DNA of 64,000 nt from NCBI GenBank assembly GCA_964036665.1, contig OZ038531.1:8308168-8372167 (forward strand), written 5' to 3'. Under the pieces are notes generated by a model that was not told the origin of the DNA, ran no database searches, and saw only the letters and a list, made by a program, of their open reading frames with translations. Shown here piece after piece: positions 25,500 to 37,725 of this stretch; position 1 is the first letter of the stretch; each line of letters starts with the position of its first letter. Origin of the DNA: Gordius sp. MW1. Taxonomy: Eukaryota; Nematomorpha; Gordioida; Gordea; Gordiidae. A program made the position numbers and the translations under genes.

Positions 25500-26175
25500 T
25501 TTTTTTTTGACTCTTATAATTGTTCTTGTTACTATCATTGATAATAAGACTTTTTGGCCGTCCGCTGGTTGCTGACCAATGAAAAAATGACCATTGGCCA
25601 AAATGTGAATCCGAGATTATTTTTTCGTTTTTTTTTTGACTATTATGATTGTTCCTGTTACTACCATTGCTATTATGACTTTTTGGCCGTCCGCTGGCTC
25701 CTGACCGATGGAAAAAATGACCATTGGCCAAAATGTGAATCTAAATTATTTTTTTCGTTTTTTTTACTATTATGATTGTTCCTGTTCCTACCATTGCTAT
25801 TATGACTTTTTGGCCGTCCGCTGGCTGCTGACCAATGGAATAAAATGACCATTGGCCAAAATGTGATTCGAAAACTTTTTTTCGTTTTTTTTTGACTATT
25901 ATGAATTTATATCCACTTTTACCGTGTCCTGGCTGCTGACCAATGGAAAAAAATGACCATTGGCCAAAATGTGATTCGAAAATTTTTTTTTCGTTTTTTT
26001 TACTCTTATGAATTTATATCCACTTTTACCGTGTGCTGGCTGCTGACCAATGGAAAAAAATGACCATTGGCCAAAGTGAGCATCAAATTTTTTTTTTCCG
26101 TTTTTTTGGCTATCAATGACTTATAGAGTATCTGTTGGTACTGACCAATAGAGAAAAAATGACCATTGGCCAAAT
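25500..26175 (+). repeat. Tandem hairpin-unit array (6 units)
   Basis: Six units of roughly 105-130 bp inside HINE-like copy 2. Each has TGACCAATGG, an A-rich spacer and ATGACCATTGGCCAA, which can fold into a stem of about 10 bp, followed by a TTTTCGTTTTT tract. The first units also carry GACTTTTTGGCCGTCCGCTGG. Confidence 0.88.
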
Positions 26176-27090
26176 TTTTGATTTTTTGAATTAAAAATGG
26201 TTCAAATTCAACAAAAAATTTCTCCCAACAATTCTGCAAATTCGTAACATTGTGATGTTTTATAATATAATGTTTGTTAGACCCATAATCACTAAAGGCC
26301 ATAAAAACTAATGTAATACGCAACTAGATGCAAACACTAAATCTAACCCTAACCCTTGCCTATATTACATTTTGCCTATAAATGGAAAATTTGTATAAAT
26401 AATTAATTAATCATTAGGCATTTAATACCCCCCCCCCTATAGGCATTCTCGCCCCTTCCCACCTTTCTCGCCCATAAATTGCATAGCAAATATGATACAT
26501 TTATACGAAGTACAGATGAGTCGTCCCCCCTTCCCTTCCCCTCTTCCCTTCCCTTCTCCCCCTTCCCACGAGGGCCAAAGGCCCGAGTTTTTTTGTATAG
26601 ACATATCCTTCTATTTAAAATATTCAAATTTTAAAATGATTTAAACATGTTTATATTTCCTCTTGGTATCATTTGCGTAAATTTTCCCGCCCTTTAATTT
26701 TTTAACATGTCTAATTTTAAAATATGAAAAATCTTTAATAGTTATTCGTTTAAGGGTGTGTCTTATTACGCGATTTTGAATCTTGATTTAAAAAGCGAAT
26801 GCATGTTAAAACATAGTCACGCTTTAATTCGAGCGTCACGCCACTTTTGATTTGTTTTTGTGTTTTTGCTCATAAAATAAATAGTTATCCTTAAATTAGG
26901 CTTACTAATGCATATTCACATGGTAACTAAACTAAAATTGTTGATTTCACGACATGTAAATCGCATATTTGGACAAACAAAAATATGGCGCTTTGAAGTT
27001 GAATCCCTTATTAAGACGGGGGCTAAGAAGTTGTATAAACGTGGCGTAGCTAGCCTTTTTGCCTTGGGGGGGGGGCTGAGCTAGTCAAAC

Positions 27091-27205
27091 CATGGGCGTA
27101 GGTAGGGGGACAAAAATATTTTCCTATGAAAACCCTTAAAAATTAAAAACATTTGCTTTGCCCCCCCCCCCCCCCCCCCAAATCCAAAACCTGGATACGA
27201 CCATG
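27091..27205. mobile_element. hAT-type MITE, 'CATGGGCGTAGCC' family, nested in hAT A
   Basis: Starts CATGGGCGTAGGTAGGGGG and ends CCTGGATACGACCATG, with an extremely long C run in the middle. The flanks AGTCAAAC and GGTCAAAT match at six of eight positions. Confidence 0.75.
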
Positions 27206-27544
27206 GGTCAAATGCAATTGAAAATTTTTTCTCTCATAAACGCTGGACAAACTTAAAATTCCACCACTACTTTGTGTACTTTTTCTAATAACATCACACT
27301 GGTATGTCCCCTCATGTTTATAGGGCATAAAATAAATAAAATTTATTCATAAATAAAATAAAGTAATGTAGTTGAAACAATATAGAAAATTTCACATGGT
27401 ATAATAAGTTTTGTATAAATGAATTGTAAGGGCACAAAGTGGAACGGGGATATTGACAAGAGATCTTTGACATTTTAAAAAATAATACAAATAAAACTAT
27501 ATAACAAAGAACTCCTAAATGATACAATTTAGAAAGTATTTAAT

Positions 27545-28708
27545 ATGAGGAAAATCCTTAAACACCTACCCGCTCACCAAGCCTTTTTCCTCATAAAGAA
27601 TTGTTTGGCTATCCCAAAAATCATGCACAGTCTTCGATCTTCATCTACATTTTTACATCGCGAGGCTCTGCTCAAATTTGATACTGAACTAAGGACCTTA
27701 ATAGGAGAAATAACCAACCTTTCATTAAGTGACAGACATTGGCAACAGGCCTGCCTTCCCACAAAACTAGGGGGGTTAGGCATAGGCTCAATAAACTCGA
27801 TTTCCCTATCAGCATTTTTATCCAGTCGTCTGTCCAGAGATAGCCTCATCTCAGCATTAACCACACAACCCGACAACCTCGTTGATGTTGCCTTTCAACA
27901 GTTGAGAGACATCGTCGGCACTCCCTTCCCTGAAGTAGACACAGAAAAGTCTTGGCATGGCCCTTTGTCAGATTGCTCCTTACGATCCTTAATCAAGGGC
28001 GCTTCGGCAGAGGACCTTCCAGCACTGAGAGGTTTAACTTCTGGGACTGGTCACGAATGGTTGGAGGCTCTTCCTAGCCGAAACCTTGGTCTTCTTCTTT
28101 TTGATAATGAATTCCGGATATCTATAGGCCTCAGACTTGGATGTAATATTGTTGCTGAGTACATCTGCTCATTATGCAAATCTCCTGTTCGACCGAAGGG
28201 CCACCACGGCCTCCATTGCAATCGCAATAAGGCAAGATATTTAGGCCACGCAGCCGTCATTAAAGTTATTTATAACTACATGATTAAAGTTGGCTTTCCA
28301 TCCATCCTTGAACCATCAGGTCTTTGTGGAGTTAGTAAGAGACCTGATGGTCAAACGCTGTCTCCTTGGGAAAAAGGACTTAGCTTGGCCTGGGACTTTA
28401 CTTGCTCCGATGCTTTTGCACCAACGAATCAAAATAAAAATCCACTGGCGACAGCCGAAGCTCAAAAAATTACCAAGTATTCTGGCCTAGGTCCATCAAT
28501 TATTTTTTGTCCCATAGCGACCACTACCTTAACAACATTTGGCCCTCAAGCCCTCAACCTTATCAAAAAAGTGGGAAAACATCTTTCCACGTTTTCCGAC
28601 GACAAACGTGAAGCATTTTTTATGAGGCAGAAAATTGCAATTACCATTTGTAAATACAATTCAATCGCGATATGTGATTGTTTTCCTGATATTTATAATA
28701 ATGTATAA
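27545..28708 (+). pseudogene. LINE ORF2 C-terminal fragment (387-codon open frame)
   Basis: An open frame equal to the C-terminal half of a non-LTR retrotransposon polyprotein. It starts past the catalytic reverse transcriptase core (LPAHQAFFLIKNCLAIPKI), then carries LPTKLGGLGIGSI, a cysteine/histidine cluster (CSLCKSP with GHHGLHC) and the block GLSLAWDFTCSDAFAPTNQN that is shared with the minus-strand relic at 33880-35680. It is 5'-truncated inside hAT A, so the ATG is only the first in-frame codon and not a real start. The 3' end has an AATAAAG and an ATT-rich tail at about 28740-28770. The unbroken frame suggests a fairly recent insertion. Confidence 0.82.
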
Positions 28709-29745
28709 TCAAATTTAATTTTATTTAAGATGATTCAAAAATAAAGTATATTATTATTATCAAAAAAAAGAAGTTTTTATAAAAATTACTGCCAATACCC
28801 CCAAAATCCTGGCCATATATATAAATTTTTTTAACTTTACATATGCAATATTGGCAGCATTTTCAGGAAGCAGTTATATCAGGAAAACAATGAGAACATT
28901 TAAAAGCTTTTTTTATGATCCTCAAAAAGCGAAATTATAACATATAATATAAAAAAAATAAATTTTGAAATTAAAATTCGTTTGAGAATGAGTATTTAGA
29001 AGTATTGCCCCTGATATTATAGAAATATTTGCACAACCCCCCCCCCCCCCCCCTTTACACTACCTAAAAATTAAAATGAACTAATATCAGTAAAAAGATT
29101 AAAAGAGACAGAAGGCTTTACACTTATCGATAAAATAAAATTGCTCCTTTTTTACTTGCTTTTTTGTTTAATCGCTACAATTATAAAGGGTTTACACGAC
29201 CTTACCTACAAAACATTATGATTTGTAGAAATTGGCTGTTTGTTTGCTCATATTTTTTATTTTTTCTTAATTTAACACTTAGAGTTAGGCTAAATAAACC
29301 TCAAAAATATTCTGTCAAAATCAAATGAATCAAAATTTTATTTAAATTTTAGATGAAATTAGAGATGTGAGATGCACAGAACAACTTAGCGTCCAAAGAT
29401 AAACATAATGATTTTTTTAGGATTTTTATCCCTTGAAAGTTTATATGTGTTAACAATTGTCTATAAAATTCAGGAATTGGTTATATAATTAATTTATCAA
29501 ACTTATGATGGGATATCACTAATAAAGGGGAAAAAAGGTGTACAAACTATTTTTTGGAAAACTATCGGCTTTATATCTGCATGTGGTACATAAAAATATG
29601 CAAGATATGTTAAACAATAAGCATGTGAGATGGACAATTAAATTAAATCCAGGATGGAATTTTCGTAAACTTTATAATATCTTAATATATTTTGAAAGTG
29701 TTAAAAAGTTTAAAAGCCCAAATAATTTTTCATTAAATATTAAAA

Positions 29746-30460
29746 TTAGTCTTTTAATAGTAGTTCATTACGCCTTTTACTCGATGTTGCAAACGAATTT
29801 ATAATATCATCCGGAGGGATAACATTTATAAAGTCATGTTCTAAGCTCAATAAAGCTAAGGAAGATAACCTATCTTGTCCAATTGTGAAACGAAAATAAG
29901 TTTTAATCCGTTTTAGCAATGAGAACGATCTTTCGCATGAACATGAAGTTACTGGGATAGATAAAATTATTTTAATCAAAATAATAAAATTTGGAACCAC
30001 TATTGAGGGCAAAATTTCAATAAGTGAAAAAATATCATTGCATTTTATTTTATTCGAAGCTAAAGAATTATAATATATTACATAATTTTGGCCATTTTTA
30101 TTCCGGCATCTTTCAGTTTTAATTCTTAATGGTTAATTACTTCAGAGATTTATCGCAAAAAAGTGGATGAAGGGTTTAAACCTTCTAAGGACTTATATAA
30201 ATTACCATTAATTTCCGAAAATCTTATGTTTAATTCAGCTATTGTTTCATCGATGATAGGATAATATAAATCAATTTTGAAATCAATTAATAAAGTAGTG
30301 GATTAAAAGAGTAAAATGTGTCATACTTTTTTGGTTTTTTAATACGTGTTTAGAAGGTGATAAATCAAAAATTGCAGCTAAATCTTTCGCCTTATAAAGA
30401 ATTTGATAGGTATCCTCATTTTTAATATCTAAAGTTAATGTTAAATATTATAAATAAAAG
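29746..30460 (-). pseudogene. hAT transposase remnant (dimerisation region)
   Basis: The open part (30012-29746, 89 codons) matches the C-terminal hAT dimerisation region: PVTSCSCERSFSLLKRIKTY, then RLSSLALLSLEHDF and PPDDIINSFA. Further upstream, with stops, are DLYYPIIDETIAELNIRFSE and LKSLEGLNPSS, which also fit zinc-finger-MYM-like hAT transposases. The catalytic domain and DNA-binding finger are missing. It lies inside hAT A. Confidence 0.82.
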
Positions 30461-30634
30461 TTTTATTCAAAACAAAAATTATAATCTTTATATTGTTTCT
30501 TAATTAAGATAAAATAAAAAAATGGCTTAAGGGGCCCAAGATTTTTCCGTTGGGGGGGGGCCATGGGGCCCGGTTTTTGCTCTTGGGGGGCCCGGGCCCC
30601 CTGGCCCCCCCTAGCTACGCCAGTGTGTATAAAC

Positions 30635-31002
30635 TTAATAAATAAATAAATCAAGAAGCTCAGGCGAGGTTGAAAAATAAAAGCGCAGCGATCATTTGCT
30701 AGTCTATTTGCGAAAGCAAAATGAATGTCTTTTACAGAAGGTTAAGTCCACTGCCATTAAAAACCCGTATAAATTCCCACGGCTATTATTGAAAAATACA
30801 AGTTTGACAAGACGATCGGACAACCAAAAACGAGCCCATAAATTGCATAGCTAGCATTTTATCCCAAGTTTATAGATCTCAAAAGGTAAGAAGATACAAA
30901 GTGGCAGGAAAAATGTCCTAATAAAGATTAGAACGGGGAAATTTAATAAAGCATCGCATTTTCTTGCCATTAAGCCAATTAATTTTGATAGATGATGCTT
31001 AA
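30635..31002. other. Spacer with a HINE-like left-end fragment
   Basis: Positions about 30800-30858 hold the inverse of the HINE left end (CGGACAACC, AAAACGAGCCCATAAATTGC, ATAGC). No gene was seen. Confidence 0.5.
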
Positions 31003-32091
31003 TACACCTCTGGATTTCGAATCGAATCGAATATATTCGTCGAATATTAAAATGAAGAATCGAATTCGATTGGAAAAAAATTTAAGGATTCGAAATCGTT
31101 TCTAACGAATATAAATTACGTTTTTATTATTATTAGAAAACACATTAAAAAGGCTACTATGATTTTTAATTTGCATATACATTTGAAAAATTTATTTGAA
31201 AGATATTTAAAAAAATACACACATCAAAAATAAAAATATTAAAGATGAACAAAAAAACTATGGCGATATGTGTAAGACAATCAAGAACCGTTTTAAGCCA
31301 ACTTTTAAGGCAAATTATCTTCCTAACACTTTCATCCTTAAACGATTGCTTGTGTTTAGTCAATAAATTGGTCCCGGTTGAAAATATTATTTCGCAGGGA
31401 GGTAAATGACCCAGGTATAAAGAGAAGAGTTTTTGTTAATTTTTGGATGTCTGGAAAACGACGTTGATTCGATTTCCACCATTGTAAAGGCTCAACATTG
31501 GAGACCACACGTGGTTTGTGCAAAAATGTCTCCAATGAATACTTCGCCTTGTCGCTCTTAATAGCCGATTCAGTGTTGATACCTCGCTAGTTAATACAAA
31601 ATCTGGCTGACTTCCTATAGCAGTTTCCAAGTCATCTTTAATTTCTCTATACGATATGCCATTTACTGGCGATAAACACTCAAATTTTGAGCCTTAAATC
31701 GACCAAACTCGCTTATAAGACTATCTTCTTATTGAATGCCATTCAATTTTCTATTTAGCAATTTTGCCAGCATGATCTTCTATGCCTGGTTGATAATATA
31801 CCGGTAGTCCATAATTTAATTAAATTGTGATCCTCGTTCTCCATAACTTATGTAAGTTTTAAGAATATTAAATTAAATTTTTTTAAATTGTAGCAGGAAA
31901 AATAACTTAAATGCGGTAAGATAAAAATAGCTAAATATTTGAGTATGATCTATTTAAATTAAACTTAAAAAAATTAAAATTCTATTTTTTCAAGGATTCG
32001 ATTCGGATTTGCGAATCTTAGCAGCCTAAATATTCGATTCGAAACTTACACATAAGGATTCGAATTCGATTCGAATATTCCCCAGAGGCGT
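31003..32091 (-). mobile_element. hAT transposon C (non-autonomous), TTCGAAT-rich ends
   Basis: 1089-bp element with ends TACACCTCTGG and CCAGAGGCGT and a perfect 8-bp duplication ATGCTTAA (30995-31002, 32092-32099). Subterminal zones are made of repeated ATTCGAATCG-type words. Minus-strand frames contain hAT scraps: TKHKQSFKDESVRKI near 31360 and a fragment with SQPDFVLTSEVSTLNRLLRA at 31630-31436. The second family member is at 55957-57639. Confidence 0.88.
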
Positions 32092-32099
32092 ATGCTTAA

Positions 32100-32978
32100 T
32101 AGTATAATAATGTTTGTCAACCAAGTTGGTCAAAAAGAGATATAAAATAATTTAAATCTCAAATTTTTGACTGAAAATTTAATATTTTTATAGCCCTGCA
32201 CAATTTTCATCTTAAGATTTTGCATATAAATTTTTTCATACTTTTAAAATAAATATAGGGAATAAGAACAAGAGAATTTTTTGTCTTAAAAAACAAAGGG
32301 TCAAAAGTTCCTTAAGTTTAAACAACCTTGTTTATGTTTTTTTCTGCCAAATTTCCTAAATTAATATTTTTAATCTTATTTTATATGGTCTTTTTAATTA
32401 AATAATGAACAAATTAGTCACATAGAGGAGAATGTTATGAGTCATACTAATTGTAAATAAAAATAACATTTGATCAATTAACCAAATTAATTCACACATA
32501 AAAGTTGAAATATTACACATGCAAAGTTTAAATTTATAGTTTGAGGCCATCATGACCCTTTTCACACCCGTGTTACCATATTTTCGATAGCTTAATTGTG
32601 TGTTATATTTTTTGTAAAGCTTTTTTGATAATATATCTGTCTCCTGGCATGAAAGTAATATAGAAAATTGAGAGACATGAGAACTTGTATATTAATTTTT
32701 TTAGGCCCATTCACCTAGACCTAAACATAAGAGAGGGGTTAAAAATTTAACAAAATTTAAAAAAAAAAAAATTGCTAGCTTTAAAAGTAGTGTTTTTCAA
32801 ACGTCTGACTAACAACTGTTTACATTCCAGATAAGGCACAAAATTACAATTTTTGGTAAATGAGTTAAATGTTTACCATTATCCAACTTTGCAAATATTT
32901 ATGTTTTAAAATGTAATTCTTGGATAAATTGTAAAAAAACAATATATTTTATAAAAATCATTACTATAAATTTTTACA
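32100..32978. other. Noncoding stretch
   Basis: AT-rich spacer downstream of the small heat shock gene. No feature is supported beyond the polyadenylation signal that follows. Confidence 0.4.
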
Positions 32979-32984
32979 TTTATT
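32979..32984 (-). promoter_or_regulatory. Likely polyadenylation signal of the sHSP gene
   Basis: AATAAA on the minus strand, 85 bases after the small heat shock stop codon. Confidence 0.55.
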
Positions 32985-33068
32985 GATCTTTACTACAAAC
33001 AATATTGACTAAACAGGTAAATACATAAATATGATTATAAATTTAATATGCTAATATAATGTTGTATT

Positions 33069-33538
33069 CTATTGTCCCTTTATAGCATTGGTTCTTTCAA
33101 TAGGGATATTGCGTATACCAGGTTGCTGTGGCTTTCTTGGGCATTCAATGCACATAATGCCTTTCTTGTTAACATGTGACTTTAAATGATCAGTATCGCA
33201 ATTATCTGGCAAAAGATATGTACGTGTAAAGTCACGTTCGATATACCCATGCTCATCCTGCTTGTTTTCATGCTTTCCATGGACAATAAGTCTAAAACTA
33301 ATAAAAATAACACATTAAATTACTTGTTTTTATCAAGTTTCACTTTCAATTCTTCTGGTTTAAAATGGTGGGTATCGATCTTGACAATAAACCGATTATC
33401 ATCAATTTTGACCATTTCTTCTTTAGAATTCATTTTGCACATATCTGCATTGCATGCTTCTAAAGCTCGAATATCATCTGCCAACGGATCAAATATAACA
33501 AATCTTGCAATAGGAGCATCATAGGGGAAAAGAGCCAT
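33069..33538 (-). CDS. Small heat shock protein, alpha-crystallin (Hsp20) family
   Basis: ATP-independent chaperone that holds unfolding proteins in large oligomers. Two exons, 33324-33538 and 33069-33291, joined across a 32-bp GT-AG intron (donor GTAATT, acceptor TTTTAG) in the middle of a codon, giving 145 residues. Residues 1-41 are a short N-terminal arm (MALFPYDAPIARFVIFDPLA). About 42-125 form the alpha-crystallin domain, with FKPEELKVKLDKNKLIVHGK, DEHGYIERDFTRTYLLP and the late KKGIMCIECPRK strand. The C-terminal IPI at 134-136 is the I-X-I anchor motif that docks neighbouring subunits. No stops or frameshifts were found, so it should be functional. It is unusual in being boxed in by hAT C and a LINE. 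I could not see a convincing heat shock element upstream, so I do not claim heat induction. Confidence 0.93.
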
Positions 33539-33879
33539 TTTGATTTCAACGTATAATTTGACTTAGTCACAATGACTTTGCAATATGACCACTGACCCAT
33601 TTCATCCAAAAGTATAATGATAATTCTAAATTAATCCAATTCGATACAAATAGCCTAAGATGTTTTACACATGGCTATGCTATGCTATAAGTTAAATCTA
33701 GTTTGCATTAAATTTAAAATGTCTATAGTATAATTTTCGTTTTGTAAAAAGTCTTTTATGTAAAATTGGTGGAATGGTTTGAGATATTTTTTTTTAATTT
33801 TAAAATGCTTGTATTAGGTAAAATTGATATAAATAAAATATACAATAAACGAGCATAAAGTAATCATCACATTCGTTAA

Positions 33880-35680
33880 TAGCCAACACGGGCCATGTGT
33901 CAGATAAAGATTTGTAATTATATTTATCTATTAAAATGCCGATTTTTTGGCTTAAAATAATGCTGGGTGAGTATTTGGCTTTGAGGGGGTAGCCCATCAA
34001 CTCGCCGAAAACCATCTCGCCGAATTCACCTGTGACATTTTGTGATTGGCTGAATGGGGGACAATTAGGGGACCTTTCTTAACCGGGGGACATTAAATTC
34101 GGCAAGATGGTTTTCGGCGAGTTGATAGGGCACCCTTTGAGGGATCTATTTCCTATCGATTTAAAAATGCTAACGCTTTTTTGCCAAAAGTAGCAAAACA
34201 GGAAGCTACTATTGGAATAAAAATTTTAGAATGAGCAATGGCTCGTTATATGAGTGTTTTACGATCTTCGGCACAAGAAAGTGGGTTATAATTATTATAA
34301 GTTGGCGCGAAGATATCAATGCAGGTAAAGTCCCAAGCTAGGAACTTACCATCCTCCAGGGGATCATAGAAGCTCCGTCGGGACGCATTCTACTTTCTAA
34401 AGAAGGATCGAATGGTTCGAAGATGGAAGGAGTGCCGGCTTTTTTTAAAGCCGATTGAATCAAAAGGTTTATCTTTTGATGACGGATAAAGCGATATTTG
34501 TTTAACTTGCAATGGAGTGGGTGATGAGCCCAGATATCTTTTCCTTATTGCAATTTTTGCAAGGATATCCTATGGTAACTTTAATACCTAGGCGGAGAGC
34601 TATTGCATACAAAACTTCTGGATTTGAAAGCACAAGCCCTGAGTGTTTACTTGGGATACGACATTCGTGACCAGAGTCGGTCGTAAGTGACCTGAGATTA
34701 AAATGCTGCACAGTATCACAACTCGAAAGTAGGTAAGCGACGGAGCGCGATACTATACTGGCATCCCAATCTCGCTGTTTGGCCGACTCTGGAAGGCTGG
34801 TTCTTGGTATGACGTTCTCATGCCAAGACAATATGGCCAATTCCGTTTAAAAATCATTTGATTGAGAGGTTAATTTAAAAACAAGATCTTTCACAGATTT
34901 AAAGGACGAGAGAAAAGCCACAAGGGAAATAGTTAGTGGGGACCTAATTCCTAGACCCCCGAATTTGGTTGGAAGGGTGGCCTGCAACCAGCTGGTATTA
35001 TCAAAAGGAGTTCAAAAATTTTTCAAGGAGATCTTTAATTGTAGATTCGCTTTTAAAATACCTATATGCAAAAAAACGGCAGTTGATCTAAAACAGTGCT
35101 GAATTTTGGAGATGTTTAAAAAGTTTTTTATCATAAAAAAGGCTTGATGTGTTGGTCTTGGTAGTAGTTTTAAAAGATTAAATTTTGAGGCCAAAAGGGT
35201 TAAATTCTTGTTTAAAAAGCCTTGTAAACAGGGTGATCCACCTATAGGCGAGCCGAGCATTGAAAGATTCTCTTTATTCACTATAAAATATGGTTTAAAT
35301 ATGGAATTTTGATCAAAATAAGGGGGCTGTAAAACTTCGCATTTAGCATCATTAAGTGTTAGATTTAGGGACGAGCAAAAGTCTTTAATTATGTTAATCG
35401 CTTTGGTTACTTCTGCATGGCTGCCTGCCAAAGTTGCATCATACCATACATGTAGTGAGAGGTTACACTGATTATACATTTAATTTACAAGTTTTTGTAT
35501 GTCGCAGCAAAATAATGGGGGTACTAATGGATCACCTTGTTGATGGCTTTCTGCAGATTTGATTACAATAGAGCCATATTTCAAAAGGGATGGGCATCCA
35601 TAACTTAACAGAATATAATAAGAGTAGTGTGGAAAGTCTTCTTCAAGTAGAATTAGTGGAATGATCTGAGATATTGGCTA
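33880..35680 (-). pseudogene. LINE ORF2 relic, same family as 27545-28708
   Basis: Minus-strand relic with, in order: reverse transcriptase block SAESHQQGDPLVPPLF (about 35560), post-RT segment KLLPRPTHQAFFMIKNF, HECRIPSKHSGLVLSNPEV, ALRLGIKVTIGYPCKNCNKE, GKFLAWDFTCIDIFAPTYNN (about 34330) and, beyond an inserted MITE, ILSQKIGILIDKYNYKS. Each block has its equal in the LINE fragment at 27545. Many stops and frameshifts are present. Confidence 0.85.
33988..34135. mobile_element. MITE with GCCGAAAACCATCTCGCCGAATT inverted ends (first 20: GCCGAAAACCATCTCGCCGA)
   Basis: 148-bp element whose ends, starting GGTAGCCCATCAACTCGCCG, form an inverted repeat of nearly 40 bp. A perfect 8-bp duplication TTTGAGGG (33980-33987, 34136-34143) shows a hAT-type insertion into the LINE relic. 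A second copy is at 42489. Confidence 0.92.
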
Positions 35681-36649
35681 CCTTCGGGTATTACCCGGAA
35701 CCGTGACGACGATTGAGATCTTCTACTTTCTCTTAGTAGAGAATATATGGTAAGTGATGTAGCTGTTTGATTTAGCATAATATATACTCTTGCGAAGCCT
35801 TAATGTGCATTTGGACCCTGAGCAATGGGTAGCTAGGGGAGGGGGGCCATGGGGGTCAACGCCCCTCAAGAGCAAAAATCTGGCTCCTTGGGCCCCCTCA
35901 GAGGAAAAATCTGTGGCTCCTTAAGCAATGAACAATATGATGATTATAATTATTTGTTTCTGACTAAAACTTTTAATTATAATATTACAAACAAAGATGT
36001 TGGATGCAAATGTTCTAAAATTGTTGAGTCGACATAATTCAATAATTTAATATTATTTTTGTTTAATTAAAATCCGAGTTTTTTATAACTAATTTCTGCC
36101 TTATTTGTGTCCATTAATCCGCAATGAAAAATAGTAGCAAGCAATTAAAGCTTAACTTATTTTTAAAGCCCTTAGTCTAAACAATAGCTTAATTCATATA
36201 GGTATCTAAAATTTTCTATTTTTAGGTTTATATAAATATAATATTAGGTTAAAAAAGGAAGTTGTGAATGTTTGTGAAAGTGCTTTCATTCATATAATCA
36301 AATATTTAGAAAAACATAAGGAGTCTGAGTCACTGCCTTCACATTCTCATTAATTTAATCTAATGACAATTGTAGCTCTTCTTCTTCAAGTATTAGTATT
36401 AAAAAATTTTATTATCAAATGCACCATCAATTAGGTAATTTTGAAGTAAAATTATCTATTATTTTAAACCAGCCAGATTTATTTGTCTTACTAACTGGAC
36501 TGAAAAGGGCAAAGAGGAGTTTCTAGAACCATTATATTCAAAACTAAAAAATGTAGCTAATAATTTTAAACAACTTATTTGGCTATCAGTCAACATTAAT
36601 TTTTTGCAGATGTTAATATAAAAATGATACCACATTGACCTTTATTTAG

Positions 36650-37725
36650 AGCCCTCCAAAATAAAATTTCTTCGCCCCAAATCCGGCCCGAGCCCGGCGT
36701 CTAAATCTTTATTTTGCCCAAGCCCGACCCGAGCCTAAAACTTTTTATGATCCGACCCGAGCCCAAGTCCGATCCAATTTCAAATAAAAAAATCAATTTT
36801 TAAAAATTATCTTACTCTTAAATAAAAAATGCATTAGATTGTTATTACTCGTAAGTTACAACTAAGATAAATTCGAAATAAAAGATCCATTTTTACTCCC
36901 TGAAATCTATTTTAAAAATATTTTATTAAACTGTTTCAAATAAAATAATTTTTTGAAATATTTACCTATTTTATTTCTAAAGTTCCAACCTACTATGAAT
37001 ATATTTAAATACTAGCATATCCATTTCAGGTCAAAATAATATAATAGATAAGGGGAAAAAGCTGAAGTTTAAAAGCTATATTATGTACGCTTTGCGAAAA
37101 TAATTATTTAATATCGAGCTGAGTTTAATTAAATTTTATTTTATAAAACATGAGTTTGTTTGAATAGAGGTCAAAGTAGCACAACCTCAAAAAATTAAAA
37201 CAAATGAGGGAAAATTAAAAAAGAATTTAAATAAAGATAGTAAATACCATGACAAAAACAAAGAGGAGTGAGACTATTTAAATGTTAACAACTAATTATT
37301 TATATATATTTAAAATTATAATTGAATTTTAGTGTATGTATATCAATGATGTTGATGGACAACATAAAGCAATAAAAACTGTTGATATAGTATATTGAAA
37401 ACATTAGATAGAAAAATCAAAACATAATTTCATAGATATTATCTTACTTTTACTGCTTTTAAATTTACAATACCAAAAACAAATATCAAATTTTTATGAA
37501 TTTTAGTGAATTTTGATGAAATGTGACGAAATTTGAAGCTATCTCTGTGCTACTTTCACCGGTTCCCGTTTGTTTTAGTTCAATTCGGACCGGGCGGCCT
37601 CGGGTCTGGCCATATCATCAAGCCTGTGGCCAAATTATTTTATAAAATTCTGCACAAGCCCGGCCCTAAACCCAATGGCTGGGCTGGTCTCATGCCGGGC
37701 TTCCGGCGGCTGTGCACGGTTATAC
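36650..37725. repeat. GC-rich 'CCCGAGCCCG' interspersed repeat, longer copy
   Basis: Left end with ATAAAATTTCTTCGCCCC and CCCGAGCCCGGCG, right end with GGCCTCGGGTCTGG and GCCCGGCCCTAAAC, and about 800 bp of AT-rich interior. It resembles 9710-10028 at both ends and is nested in hAT B. Confidence 0.5.

Larger units (their letters stand above)
22962..26590 (+). mobile_element. HINE/Helentron-like element, copy 2, split by a LINE
   Basis: The left end, TTAATTGCTATGCAATTT then ATGGGCTCG, leads into a GTCCGTTGTCC tract and CTCCCTATCTATTTGC (22962-23052). The element resumes at 25152 after the LINE insertion, with two copies of a GGTGCCCCACCCC segment, the hairpin-unit array, a CTAACCCTAACCC stretch (26343), the CTATAGGCATTCTCGCCCC block, GCCCATAAATTGCATAGC (the inverse of the left end), a CCCTTCCCC tract and a terminal stem-loop GGGCC-AAA-GGCCC (26572-26584). 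The subterminal inverted repeat and terminal hairpin are the basis for the class call. No rolling-circle protein is present. Confidence 0.72.
27041..30626 (+). mobile_element. hAT transposon A
   Basis: 3586-bp element bounded by a perfect 8-bp target duplication GTATAAAC (27033-27040, 30627-30634). Ends: GTGGCGTAGCTAG on the left and CTAGCTACGCCAGTG on the right, a typical hAT terminus. It contains a MITE (27091), a LINE fragment (27545-28708), a plus-strand hAT C-terminal remnant at about 28985-29075 (ENEYLEVL then, after a frameshift, PDIIEIFAQ) and a minus-strand hAT remnant at 29746-30460. Two oppositely oriented transposase relics inside one pair of ends point to a chimeric or nested element. 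Parts match hAT B (35823-40684) in inverse orientation. Confidence 0.85.

Noticed and set aside
25500-26175. CRISPR array
   Set aside because: The repeats are 105-130 bp, imperfect, without unique spacers, and lie in an intron-bearing eukaryotic genome.
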